From contig LUGG01000011.1 of NCBI GenBank assembly GCA_001683735.1, positions 868,001-932,000 of the forward strand: a DNA stretch of 64,000 nucleotides, in the 5' to 3' direction. Shown one piece after another: positions 48,226 to 61,160 of this stretch. Position 1 is the stretch's first letter, and every line of letters begins with the position of its first letter. Below the pieces are notes generated by a model that saw only the letters and a program-made list of their open reading frames with translations, searched no databases and was not told the DNA's origin. The DNA is from Grifola frondosa. Lineage: Eukaryota > Basidiomycota > Agaricomycetes > Polyporales > Grifolaceae. The translations under genes were made by a program, and so were the position numbers.

Positions 48226-48957
48226 GTTGGCCTGATTCGACACACATTTGCTTATATTTCGGCCTGTATGGTGTTGAAGCTTCGAACTGAGGCCTGTTAG
48301 CCGGGTTTGGGCGACCTGTTTTCTTTTCTCCCTGTCAAATATCAAGTGCACGGAAGTGGATTGCTATCAATGTATTTGGGGCACCAATGATACCTGTATT
48401 ATTTGTTCTCTGCTCATTCATCAGCTGTTTTTAATTTCCTCATGACAACAGTTTACGACATGTGTGATATAGAAATCCAATTGAATGTATGACACTGCAA
48501 TCAGCATACTGATAATAATCTCTAAACAAATAAACTGCCCTTTCGGATAATCAGATAATATTGTGCCACATCATCATCAGCTTTGTGTAATGTTACAACC
48601 AAACTCAAGGACTCCAGGTTCAGTGCTGCTGCAAATCACAATGCCACTGTGGATCCCATGATATATATACATCATGGTCAAGTTGGAATTTAAAAAAAAT
48701 GGGGTTCATAATGCACAACTCACAATATGCAATCAGGAAAACTCAATTTTTTCATAAGACACTTACACACAACTATCTTACCAGAACTTTTTTTCTTTTC
48801 TTGATTATGGTCAGGATAGGAGGAAAAAAGTTGAAAGTGACTTATTTTTCTGTATGAATGCATGAGTATGAAAACAGAATCATATACTATTCTGATTCCC
48901 AGAGGGTAACAGATTAACATATGGCAGCTATTGGTGTGATGCACATGATCTCATTAG

Positions 48958-49158
48958 CAAAATCTAGATTTGACTAATCATACTTTTTGTCTCTTGAACA
49001 TACTTAAGCACACTTATTTAGGCCTCTAAAAACCCTTATAAGACTTCTTTTGTTGTCTTATCACTCTTTTGGTCTTAATTCAGAAGAAAAAAGGAGATAA
49101 GACATAAAGGTAAGTTCATAAGGATTATTTAAGAGACATTAGTCAAATCTAGATTTTG
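48958..49158. mobile_element. MITE-like element, 201 bp, with 21-bp perfect terminal inverted repeats
   Basis: CAAAATCTAGATTTGACTAA(T) at 48958-48978 is exactly repeated in reverse complement at 49138-49158. Inside, GTCTCTTGAACATACTTA (from about 48989) pairs imperfectly with TAAGTTCATAAGG..AAGAGAC on the right, so most of the element could fold into one long stem. It is non-coding. No clear target-site duplication could be read. Confidence 0.75.
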
Positions 49159-52100
49159 TTGCTGCTCAACTGGATCTGCACCCCTTTTTTTGGCCTTATA
49201 ACAGTCATTGTGTTACATTTACTAGTTACTAGATACAAAGAAAAGATCACCCTTTTCTTCTTTCACTTGTCCTCATGCCAGATTCCAATACACATGTTTA
49301 TGGTGGTAGACGTTGGATTTTGTTAAGAATAATGGTGTGTAGTATATTAATCATGAAGTAAAAATTCAATGTCAATTATTATCTCTTCAGCAAGCAGAGT
49401 CACATTAATGTGGTATTGTATAGTTCAGAAACTTCAATGTGATCATGAAAATGATCTCACATTGTAAGTACATAATTATGGTGTACTATAATGAGTGACT
49501 GAACAATGAGCAACTACGATCACAGATGTAAACTACAAACATGTCATGATACGAAAAAATTTGTAACAGAATGCCAGAGTTATAACCAGTGTGGAAATTG
49601 AAATCAGAAACCTGGCATGCTTTGCAGTACTGTCTACCCTGCCAAGTGGGTGATCATACAATTGGCAGATTAGATATGACTTACAGACAAGTCAGATGAG
49701 AACCTTCAAATGTAGGACAAAATGTTAGATTTTTTTTTTTACAAAAATTTAGGTCCAGAAAAAATAGGAGCTCACTGTGAAGTGATGACCTTTGTCTGGG
49801 TCAATCTATATAATCTAAAACCTTGTCAATTTGTCTGAATTATATGATAAGACCTTTTAGAAGCTAATTTTTGTCTAGCCCATTAGATTTATCAATTTGC
49901 TGATATTGAATAAAATTTACTATGATAACACATATTTTTTCTGCTAATTATCAATATTTTACCTCTCCGACGTGCTTTTACTAGCACTTTTGTGGTTTTC
50001 ATCACTCAAAGGAGCCATGTTGATATTTTTGTAATGTCTCAAGAGATGTAGAGTTGATATGTTGCACTATTAATACAATGGCTACCATCATGCATACTAA
50101 TTTATTTTTACATTCAAAGAACTTTTTTAAAACATGTAACCAGTCAAGATATACACTAATGGTCATGACATTTATATACATGACACTCATGACATGTCAT
50201 CCAATTATTCAGAGTGCCTCATAGTAATGTATAGCATGATCAATACTTGCAACCTAATTATTTGGCATTTTGCATGTATTCGTCTTATCAATTATACATG
50301 CTAGACCCTTTTACATCTTGTTTTAGCCTCTATGACTCCTTTTCAGCCCCTGATGTTATTGAATAGACCTGTCAAATGCCATGTGCCCATGTTGTGTTAT
50401 CACAATATTGTTGCTATTATTTAAAAATGTGCTTTGGCCTGCCCTTCCACATGATGTATCATCATTCTTCTAAATGTCCTAAGAAGATCACATGTTCACC
50501 ACCATGTGTCTTTACAATCTTCACAAGCTGGAGCAGTGCATGGCTATACTTGGCAGACATAATAGTTTAGCCATCTATGATTTGTCCCTTGATTTCACTC
50601 ATTTCTGTGTAGTTTCTTTGTGTCATGCCTTATTCAGACTTTTGTGACATTTTATGGCACAGTTTTACTTATATAGTACAAATTGTTCACAGGTGACATA
50701 GTTTCTTTGCATTTCAGATGTGTAAAAAAGATCCTTGTATAGTATAATATGAAATTAGATACACATTTTTCCCACAAGTTCAGAGCATAAATTATTTACT
50801 TCTATCTGTGATTACAATCACTCCAAGTATAATTCAAACCTCACTTTTATTACAACATTGATTTACAATTATACTTGTAACTATGTTTGAGCATTGTGTT
50901 TACTACTTACTATGATAACAATTACAGTGAGTGCTGTGAAACATGTGGAGTATGCAAGAAGTATATATTATTAAGCCTAACTTCTTACCTCTCACTTTTT
51001 TTATCTAGTTACACTAGCTATTACATTTGCTTGTGATTTACATGTACATCTGAGAATTGAGACATAAATAAGGAACCTTTGTAAGCCCATTCACTACATT
51101 CCTTTTTGCTACTGACTTTATGTCTATAAGATAGGCATTTTATAGGTTGCAATTGACAAGAAAGTATCCCCATCATTGTGATATTATTATTATGCTGTGA
51201 TGCATAGGAGCGGCTTCAGTGCCAAGTTCCTAATACAATGGTGCAATTGTTACTCCTTCAACAACATCAACAAATGATATGAAAATCATTGACAATGTCA
51301 AAAATGTGGATAAATGAGGATGTGTTGGTGCAGCAGGCCTAATGTCAAATGTGCTACCCATAACAATGGATTAGAGTTCAAATTGAGCTCTCAACTTGTT
51401 ATATTTAGCTCAAGTCAAATCTTTTTTTATTTAGTAAATAAGGCCATTAAAAATTATTCCAATGGTTAATAAAGAGATATATTCTAACTCACATTGATTC
51501 AATGATGATCTACTGGCACTTGTCAAGCTCTTCATGATCAATGCATGATCTGCATGTTAAAACTCTGAAAGTCAAAGCAATTCTTTGTATCAAATCATGA
51601 AATAAATCCAAACAGATAGACATCAAACCTATCACACTTAATCTTTCATCTCTTACATTTTATGTTATAAACATCTGGTGGCAAGATGTCAATGACCACT
51701 GCTTATTATCAAGCCATTAGATATAATATGACAAATATTTTAATGATAGTTACTAGTTTAAAATAATCTACTTTGGTGTTCAAATATTTGAGCTGGAACA
51801 TGTAATTATTGACCCAAAACTGATAATGAATACAACACTAATGTATGTTCCATTCAATGACAGGTCAACCATGGTGATTTTAGATTGCTGCATTTGAAGG
51901 CCATCTCAAGAAATTACACAGTGATAATTACCTGTGATAGAGCACATGTTATTGGTAGCTTGAAAGGAGTACTTTTCAACACTCACTGATGTGTTCCCAG
52001 GGAAATACAATATTGTTCATTTCATAATGGCCCATGGTGCAAGTAGCAGCTATGTCCTTGAAAACATGTTGACTACCATGGCAGTCCAAGGGTATCAGCA

Positions 52101-53463
52101 AACCCCAAAGGTAGTCATCTAAGTGGAGCTCTGACAATGTAGCTTGGTGCAAAGGTATAGTATCTTCAAGAACATAGAACTTGAAGCTCAAAAATATGAA
52201 TGGTGCACAGTACTATCTTAGCAAGGAAGAGCAGAGAATAGGATGCATGATGGGATTTAAGGTGTGTGACAGAGATTTGGATGGCTGCATCTGTGAAGTT
52301 CCAATGCATGTTTCAGAACATATAGCAATATCAATCATATCTTAGATGGCAAAAGTATTAGGAATTGTATCATGCTTAAACATTTGTTGCATCATGATTA
52401 TGAAGCCTAAGAAGCATTCATGTGCCTTTTTTAGATGTCCTGATGAACAAGCTAGTTTAGCCCCCTTCATTATTAAAAATATGCCACACAACCTGATGAA
52501 GATGAAAACTTTGAATGCAATAACTGTATGAAAAATGTTTCACCTAAGATGATAATCTTCATAATCAGAATGGTGAGGTCAGATGGATTTTACAGTTGTC
52601 TGCACTTGAACAATTGCACAGTCAGGTCTACAACAATTATATGCCATGCAAACCTTTATGAAAGAAATGAGAAGTGCATGATTCTGTTAACTCAATAAGT
52701 ACTAATTAAAATTAAGGTATAATTTCTACAAAATTCAAAGCTATATGTGAGCAGATAATCTTGAGATAATCACTATCTCAATAATTACAAGTCCCATAAT
52801 ATAATTTATAACTTCCAAAATAGATGGTACCACATGATGCAATGTTTTGAAGATAAGGTTTAACCCCAACTAATATAAAAATTTGTCTGGAGAAAAAACA
52901 TGAATTTTGCACTGTTTTATTTGGAAGAAATAACTTATAAAGAGATTAAGATATATATAATTTGTCCAAAAACTAATATGACATTATTTTTTATATTTGA
53001 GGATGCTATTAGATGGCTATGAGAACAATCACATATTAGATACAAGGAACAGTGGCTATTATACGACTTTGATGATTGTTTTGACAAACACATACAGTAG
53101 CAAAAGTAGGCACCTGAATGATACTATATATAGTGTTGCCATAATCCAAGCTGACTCTGAATTAGTTTTTGAAGTTTTCTGCTTTCAAATTTTAACATAT
53201 TAATATAATTTTTATTGTAAATAGTGACATTTTATAGTGTTTATCTAAATAAATAGCCATCATTTAATAAATTCTATTGCTGAACAATAGTATGCAATAT
53301 ATATGCTTGTCAAGCTAGCTTTGAAGTCTGACTTTGCATTTAGCTTTATGCATATTTTTTATCAACTATCAAATGCTGATTTGTTGCACAAAGTCACAGA
53401 CAAGTATTAGTTTCTTGATACATAAGACACTTTCTAAGATGGATCCTAGAACCAAAATCTGCT

Positions 53464-56400
53464 TTATACTACTTTTCCTGGAAGCATCCCAAAGAGATCT
53501 GCAGGAATCTTTGCAAGTTGAGTGTCTGAATTAGGGATCTTCAAGTTGTCTGGAAGAGGAACTGTTTTAGCCTTCTTTGCATTTGGCTTCAACTTTCCTT
53601 TATGCTTCTTTGTGTCAAAGATATTGTTAACATATTTTTGTATCTAAAGAACCAGCTACACAAATGAGGGATACTACTTCTAAAAGGTTTCATCTCCAAT
53701 CTCTGGTAGCCTGTAAAAGAGGTCTTTTGATAAAGATGGTCCAGTATCAATAAACCATTTGTAAATGACTATCCATGCTCTGCAAATTTTCCAGATACAA
53801 TCATGCTTCAAAGTGTCTGCAACCACATTTGAACTATCAAGCTGAGGTAGACTGGTGGCCATTTCACAAAGTTGGATGATTACTGTCTGTGTGCTCTCTG
53901 CTGACCATATGCCAGGAGGGAGCAAGGAAAGTGATTCATTAATAACATTCTGGGTTGCCAATCCTTGAAGCCAGTCTGTGGAGTTCTTCATTTTGAAAGA
54001 AAATCTTGATAGGCTATGGTTGGTACGATGCAGGCTCTTGAGCACTTCTGACAACTTCTCAACATTGAACTGGTCCCTCCAGTATGACTCATTAACAATT
54101 GCAACAAGAGAGGTTGAGTTTAACCACATAAGGTTTGTAAAAGCTTCTGAGTGATTTTTTAAAAACTCCTTAAGCAGCTCATCACAGCTTAAAAGAATTT
54201 AATTAAAAATATTTCAGAAAAAAAATGTGTAGATACTCACTTTAAATCAGACCTCAAGACCCAGAAATTGTGGCTGTCATCAAAGCCTGCCCAATGTATC
54301 AAGTAATGTTTTTCTATAAATTGTTTTAAGCTTATAATAGAAAAAATTGTAGAATATTGGTTACCTTAGGGTCAAAGTCCAATCTTTTTTGAATTTCATA
54401 CTTCTTCTCCTCAGAATCTTTTACCACTTCTTTAGCATTCAACTCCATAATGTTACTGGATATAAAGGAAGATGTAGAGCTTTCACTGTTTCTGCCTCAT
54501 TTGTGACCTTGTTTAGATGGGTTCTGAACATCTGACTCCATCCTAAATGTTCTGAAAGTAGAGTGAACGAGCTGTTGCCAGATTGAAAGCACAGTTCCTG
54601 CTACATTGTTACTGTGATCAATTTGAAGAGGATTGCTAGCTTTGCCTGAAGAAACATTGAACTTGAGATGCATTTCTCATAGCATGTCTTGAGTAAGCTG
54701 CATAGAATATTTTTCTGCAGTATTAAACATCCACTAAACACTGGCTCGCATTGTAGCAAAATAGTTCTGATCTTCTTTCAGATTCTTCTCCATTGGCAAG
54801 CATTGGTATGTTATGTCATTTTCATCCTTATAGGTATGACTTCTGAGAAACTGATTCAGATTCATACAAAGATCATAGGTCTTCAGTGCAAGATTTCACT
54901 GGAACATAGCTTGCTATTGCACTAGCCTATTATAGAAAGCAGATGGTGGACCCATAAAGATACGTCCGTGCTCAGTATAATTAAGTCACATCATTTGTAA
55001 ACTGCTAGTGGACATAGGCTTATTGCCAAAGCCTATTGAAGGTGATATGAAGATAGTGATGTTATGCTTAGAAGCGACCATGGATGGATAGGAAACATAA
55101 CCAACTCTTTTAACTACTCCAAATTTAGCTTTAAGGTCCTGGCTTGTCTTGGCTTTCCATTTTGCTGCTTTATCTCAAGGGATAAAGAGTGCATTTTCAC
55201 CATGAAGGTCATTTTCTTACAAGATGACCCAAAGAATAAGTTCATCTTTTTCTCAAATATATAATCCTGGATGAGCGAGGAGAAATGCATCTGGATCTGC
55301 ACCTTTAGGAAGTCGAAACAAGAGGGTGAACATAGTCCAAAACATCCATGCATCCTTGCTATCAATATGAAATGTCCCCTGGCGACCAATTGATTTCTCC
55401 ATATTATCATCCTTGCTCTGGGATGAAATGTTCATTTGGAGGTTTGAATTGTTAGGCTTAAGTCCACCAAAGCCAAAATATTATTGTTTACAGAGTAAAA
55501 GTCCCAAAGAGTGAATTCGTCTTTGCTAATACACTTTGGTATGATTAGATGAAAAAGTGTGTGTAAAGCCTGAGTTACTATGAAAATTGACAAAGCCATG
55601 GCTGGACTTGTAGCCTGAATGGCAGGCTTGAGAATGTCTAAACCATTTCCCTCCTCTACAGTTAATGCCAAACTATATGAACCATCCACAGATAACATAT
55701 GGGTTTCATCCTGAAGTGCAGCCTGATACATCACTTTGTCTCACTACTCAATTATTAAGCTTTAGACCAGGAAGCTCATATATCAGTGATATCCTCGGCT
55801 CACTTTCTGTGGCTGGACATCCATCCCAGATATATTTTTAAAGAATTTGAGTAGCTTTCAGAATTTCAAGATAATCTCCATAAAAACTGAGTGACTTTAG
55901 AGTATGGACACATGCTATGATAACTGTCTCAAAAGAATCATTATCCAGGGTCTGAATGAAAGGAATGTTAGCGGGCATCCTAACCATTTCAGGTATAGAA
56001 TCTATATTCATCACTCCCTCCTTCATATGTGCACCAACTCCAAAAGGTGTAGCCATGGATAAAATCTGTGGTCATTTCTCAGATTGAATGTGAGATGTAA
56101 TGAGATTAAATGTAAAGACACTCCCAGCCATATATCAGTTATCAAATTTCAGTTTTCAAACAGGAGATTGAGAATATGTCCATCCTGAATCATTTTGTAA
56201 CATAGGTGGTGGAACTAATTTGTTAGGAAGATTAATGTGTGATTGAATCTTCTCCCATATTGCAGGAGGATTGTTCTCAGAGAATGGTAGTGCAGAAATA
56301 ACAATTTTGGGCATGCCAAACCAAAACTTGTCCCACTCCTCACTTGTATCCTGCAATCCTTGCTGCAGTCATGCAAGATGACTACTATGTTGCTCAGAAT

Positions 56401-56510
56401 GAGAAGAATCCTCTGCATTGTGCATTGCTAAAAATCTAAGATTAGTTAAAATAAAATAATTAAATTATAAAAAACTAACCATAGGATGCTTGCATGCTTT
56501 GTTCAGCCAT
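53464..56510 (-). pseudogene. Decayed multi-exon gene with a chromodomain-like segment
   Basis: Coding signal runs on the minus strand from ATG 56510 (MAEQSMQASYG) to a stop at 53464-53466 (..LFGMLPGKVV). Early pieces are EEWDKFWFGMPKIVISALPF and MATPFGVGAHMKEGVMNID. One frame then stays in phase from about 55435 to 54430, interrupted by nine stops (55253, 55217, 55175, 54986, 54914, 54896, 54734, 54677, 54497) and no frameshift. Next, YEIQKRLDFDPK and HYLIHWAGFDDSHNFWVL with CDELLKEFLK (about 54400-54145) follow the chromodomain pattern: aromatic Y, then HW.G, then an aromatic-W box and a C-terminal helix. The last parts are SSNVVADTLKHDCIWKICR and a Lys-rich KKHKGKLKPNAKKAK. I do not recognise the rest of the protein. 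Confidence 0.6.
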
Positions 56511-56875
56511 GAGAAGTATATCACAGAAAGCAGGGTTGGGGACATTAGGCATATCTTATAGATGCCAGATCATTCATAAGGAGCCAGTTCAAGCTATTAT
56601 CACAAACTGTGAGATTGATTGTTTTTTATAATGTCTATTTCATGAATTTCAAAACCCTTCTTATTATTATAAACATACTAACACTGGGTTAGATATCTTG
56701 AAACATCTTTATAGAAGTTAGTTCTCAATTTACATACTGTATAAAAATCTAACCATTTCATAATAACCTTGTGTAACTAGATTCATTGATCTTTGCATCA
56801 TTTCTTCATTCTACTTCTATGTTGGATGTTAATTCACAAGAAGCATATAATATGAGCTAAAATCTCTGAGTTCTC

Positions 56876-57256
56876 TAGTGTTGCTGTAGCTAAGTCAGGC
56901 CTAAATTATATATGACTCATAACTTGTGCAGTTTTCCAGATATCATGATGATATTACCTCTATTTTTTAGCCTGGATATAGCATCATAAGCATGCCAAAG
57001 TGCAAAATATTATACCTTGTATTGATGGAGATATGGCCAAAAAGCTGACTGCAAGGTTCGACTTTTTAGTCAGCTATATTACCAATGTAACTGAAATTGA
57101 AACATATCAAAATAATTATGCAAATAATTGTCTTGCATTCCAATACATATACATTTTAGCTATTAATTTCAATTATAATCATGTCATTATCTGCAAAATT
57201 TATGTCAGAATATCTAAAAGGCTTAAACAGGTGTGACTAAGTCATGATAACACTAA
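56876..57256 (+). repeat. Inverted repeat, left arm (about 381 bp)
   Basis: Begins TAGTGTTGCTGTAGCTAAG and ends GTCATGATAACACTAA. Its reverse complement aligns along its whole length with 62978-63351. Shared blocks include GGCCATATCTC, TTTCAGTTACATTGGTAAT, AATTGAAATTAATAGCTAA and TTTTGCAGATAATGACATGAT. It contains an internal 8-bp inverted repeat, AGCTGACT..AGTCAGCT, near 57043-57076. It may be a terminal repeat of a larger element or an old copy of a dispersed repeat. Confidence 0.85.
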
Positions 57257-57593
57257 AGTTCTCCTATGTCTCAGAAATGAAGATACATGTAGCAAACAGT
57301 TGACCAGTTTTCTATTATTAATCACAATGATCTCATGAAAATTAGTGGCCAATCTATTTTAACAGCACCAATGCTTCCACTTTTTGATGTTTCCCAATTT
57401 TGCTGAGAGTACTTTCCCTATCTTCATTAGATGTCAGGTGAGCCCTATTGCTATCATTTCTTCCCACAGATCAACTAGTGGTGCTGATAAGGCTGCTGGG
57501 CAATTGCTTTGCTGTCACTGGCCAGCTTATCACCACTGCTCTACCCACAGTCCCCTCTTTGTGAATTAATTTACCTGGGTGATTGAGTCTACC

Positions 57594-57618
57594 CTATCCA
57601 AACTTGAGGTTTGGATAG
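57594..57618. repeat. Perfect hairpin, 10-bp stem and 5-nt loop
   Basis: CTATCCAAAC-TTGAG-GTTTGGATAG. It is an exact inverted repeat in otherwise unstructured AT-rich sequence. There is no CTRR end just behind it, so it is not obviously a Helitron terminus, and no T run follows. Confidence 0.8.
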
Positions 57619-58699
57619 TGAAAGAATCCTTTGATGAAGACTACAGAGTCAACACAATTAAGTGGGAGGAGAGAGATCAAAAGCATTTCTTGAAATATAT
57701 GAAAGAATAGCACAAGTACAATATGGATCTAAAATTTTTCCATTTTGTTAGTAATAATAACCCAATCACAGATATATGCTCACCAGCAGCAGAATCCTCA
57801 TAAGTCACAATATCATTATCCTGGCAGTAAGCAATGTCATCCAGTCCAAATAGCAAATATTCATCACAATAATTATAAATAGTTTATAAAGTTTGAGTCT
57901 GAAAGATCTGCTAAAAAAACATAATCCTACTTACTATTTTTGAAATCAGAACATATATATATCAATAACTATAATGATGTTTTTCATAAATTTTCTCCCT
58001 CCTACTAAGTAATTAACATTTCGCATTAGCATTATCAAACAGATTTTTTTTTTTCATTTCACATGATGATATGATATTAATTAATGGTAATGCTAGATTT
58101 TAGCTTGATATAATATTCTAAAATGTGCTCCACAGGAAATAATAATTTTTAATGGGTTAAAATATATTATAGCCCAAAGAGTAAACATTCAATGTATTTT
58201 TTGTACTAAACCTTTTTTTGTGAACAACACTTTTTATTTTTGCAATATAACTTTTATTTATTCAACACTTTAACCTGAATAAACTATCATGCAGTATGCA
58301 ATCTTAATGTTTTGCATAACCTTTTTGCCTTTAATGTTACTTTATTAAAAACTCTGATAGAAATGTAGAGAATTACAAAGTATAACTATATGTTATAACT
58401 TATATCACTAAAATCTTTTTAAAAATATAATATATAATATGAAATCTATCATTTGCAATTATGCATGTTCAGATTGAAGCATGTCTGTGTTTTCATTTTA
58501 GTATCATAACAATGTTATTTATATTGTTCCCATATTATTTCTCAAATATGGTCAACTTTATAAAACATTTACATTATGATGTATATATATCAAACATAAA
58601 TAATGTACTGGTCTTAAGGTTTTTATTAAAGCTTCAAGTCTAAGCTTTTAATTTACAGATGTTTTTAAATGCATTTTCATAATATAAGAAATCTTTTTA

Positions 58700-59320
58700 T
58701 TGATGAGCTGAGAAGGATGATCAAAACTGGCCTGGTCTTACCTGGTGGTCCATCTCAGATAGCGCATCTAGCAATGGGCCAGCGCATGGAAGGAAATTGT
58801 GAGCGCGAATTGCACATGCAGGTCAGGCCATTGGATGGGCCAGTGGAAGGAGCCCGTTGTATATGGCTCAGACCCGGGACATCCTGGAGTGGCTCCCGCT
58901 CGCGATGATTGATCGGCATTAGATCTTCCATGGGAAAATGAACTGATCACGATATTAGCTGAGATAGGTGATGAAGCGCAGTAGGGAAACTCACCCTGCA
59001 TCATGTGGACATTTCACCAATGTTCGGCTGCCACTGTTGCCCATGCTGCCATCAGCTGTTCCGGCATGTCCATTTGGACAAGCTCGAGGGCATGCTCCAA
59101 CATTTCAATCATAACCTGACGCATGTCTTCCAGAGCTCGCATGGGGAGACCCATATCAAAAAAGTCCAGCATGGCTGCAGGAGATCAGTTATGATGCGAC
59201 CTCAGGTTTGTCACTTATCTAAGTTATCCCGGGAAGTGTACACCAAGATCCCGCTCCACGCCCTCATTCCTGACATAGCTTCCTTGTCGTTTGTGATGAG
59301 AAACATCTCACGCGCATGTT
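58700..59320 (-). pseudogene. CpG-retaining coding fragment of unknown family
   Basis: Reading the minus strand from 59320, one exon gives REMFLITNDKEAMSGMRAWS and GILVYTSRDNLDK. A short GT..AG intron follows (about 59168-59210), then MLDFFDMGLPMRALEDMRQ, VMIEMLEHALELVQMDMPEQ and LMAAWATVAAEHW. After another possible intron (about 58960-58996) the frame continues with Pro/Ser-rich sequence to about 58790. The exons are Met/Leu-rich and helical, with near-normal GC and CpG, unlike everything around them. I do not recognise the family. Both ends stop in AT-rich sequence, so this looks like an inserted gene fragment. The direction is inferred from intron signals and frame length. Confidence 0.45.
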
Positions 59321-60057
59321 GAATGTAGTAAGCTGAATAACTTATAAATTTAGATGAATCTGAACAAGTATGATGTATAAATTAATAACAAGAGTTGTCA
59401 ACTTTATACATACAAGATCATTGAATATATTTGAAAGGTGAATATATATGCACAAGATCATTTTCAGAGGATAGATAAATTGTAGTGTAAAAGGTTTTTT
59501 ATCATTTTTATAAGATTTTAACACAAAATTATTTGTCTAATATTTTTAACATTAATAATATTAATATCAACCATGTATAAATAGTAGTGATATTACTTAT
59601 TATAAAAATATTGGCAGAGTCAAAATCATATTTTTGTTGTAAATATGTTTACTAATAAGCTTTTTGTTTTCTCAATATTTTGACTATAAAATATCATCAT
59701 CTAGCACTTATTTAACAGAAAGACAGCTAACAAACTTACTAATCACTATGAGCTTATATCCACTGATAAGATGGCAGATTCATGCAAATGGCTTTACTAC
59801 ATATTATTGATAAGATTTGAATAAAGTCTGAGTCTAAACCTAATAAAAATATTTCACACTTCTACAGATATAAAATACTAACCTTGTATCAAAAATGGTA
59901 TATTTTTACAAATAATAATTTAAGCAAATCTGATTATTTAAATGAATATTACAATGTATGGATCTGTTTCTTTTGAAACAGTGTGCAAATGGACAAGGAA
60001 TACTAATCTAAAGACTATGGTGAAGTGCAAATGTCCAGTTCTCTTAAAGTTTCATAG

Positions 60058-60083
60058 AAGAGAGAGAGAGAGAGAGAGAGAGA
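60058..60083. repeat. (GA)n microsatellite
   Basis: About thirteen GA units in a row within AT-rich non-coding sequence. Confidence 0.9.
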
Positions 60084-60511
60084 CTAGACTTTGTTATTAG
60101 TCATCAGCATTGAAGCATTGAGGTAAAACTGCAGAGAATATAGTATTTTAATAGGATAATAATTCCAAGCACATCACTAGAAAGAAATTAATAAGTTGTG
60201 AAAGAATGCCAGTGGAATTGGAGGCAATTAACATTTCTGTGTCAAATTCAATCAGCAAGATGCCTTCAAGGATGGAAAAGGTATTGAGGGTAAAGAGGAG
60301 ATATATCAAATATCAGAATATATATTTTCTGCATTTCAGATTGTCAGCCACAAAAGTGTTATCATGATTTGCCTTCAGTTAATATCTTAGTTAATTTTCA
60401 ATATTATATCATAAACATTCATATTTTTGAAAGCCAAAAAGAATATACCTTTCTGATGATACCACATTAACTATGCTTGCATTTATATTCTGAAGATATG
60501 AGCAAGACATT

Positions 60512-60769
60512 TGCTAATTTAGAATAATTTATTAGTTAATTTATTTCTACTTTTAATTTTACATTAGTATATGGCAAAAATAAAAAATATAAATATATGT
60601 TCATTAACAAGCGTCTTAATAATAAATGATGAGTTCATATGTAGGTAGTTAAATTAAATTTACTGGCACAAATATATTCAAGATGTAAAACTACCACATT
60701 TATAGTAGCCCGTAATGCTAATTCAGAATAATTTGTTAGTTAATTAGTCTCTACCTTTAATTTTACATC
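60512..60769. repeat. Direct repeat pair, spacing about 204 bp
   Basis: TGCTAATTTAGAATAATTTA at 60512 and TGCTAATTCAGAATAATTTG at 60716 begin two ~53-bp copies that both continue as TTAGTTAATT..TCT(C)TAC..TTTAATTTTACAT. They may be two units of an old tandem duplication. Confidence 0.7.
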
Positions 60770-61121
60770 ATTACATCATCACATGACAGTGGCTAAATAA
60801 TTTTTGTGATGTTATCACAGACTAGTATAGGTTGTGATGCTTATTCTTAGTGAATGAAGCAGTGCAATTTTTCAAGCACTATAGCTTTCTTCTTGCCAAT
60901 ATCCTAAATAATATGGGTGATGATAGCAAAGACTATTATTGTTTTTACATCAGCAATAGTCTAATTTTTGACCTGATTTATTCATGGTTTAAGTGTGAGG
61001 GAGGACTCTTATGAGAGATTTATTGATGTGGAAAATGCTCATGTCACTTGTGCAGGCTTTCAGTTTATTTATGTAATGTTATGTATCATATGTGCTGTTC
61101 CATCACATTGTCATGCACCAA

Positions 61122-61160
61122 AAGTATTTAATACCTGGACAGGGTCAAATAACACTCACT
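61122..61160 (+). repeat. Short dispersed repeat, copy 1
   Basis: AAGTATTTAATACCTGGACA followed by GGGTCAAATAACACTC. It matches 61752-61789 (AAGTATTTGATACCTAAGCA, then GGGCAAAATAATATTC). Probably two fragments of the same degraded transposon. Confidence 0.6.

Noticed and set aside
48656..48677. Palindrome CCATGA..TCATGG around an AT run
   Set aside because: Only 6-bp arms around a simple TATATA stretch; expected by chance in this composition.
49765..49785. TCACTGTGAAGTGA word also found near 62948 as a shared element end
   Set aside because: It is self-palindromic and the similarity does not extend beyond about 15 bp.
54497..55255. Stop codons alone as proof of RIP
   Set aside because: TAA, TAG and TGA are always one C-to-T step from CAA, CAG and CGA, so their presence is not evidence by itself. 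Only the lack of indels and the CpG loss were used.
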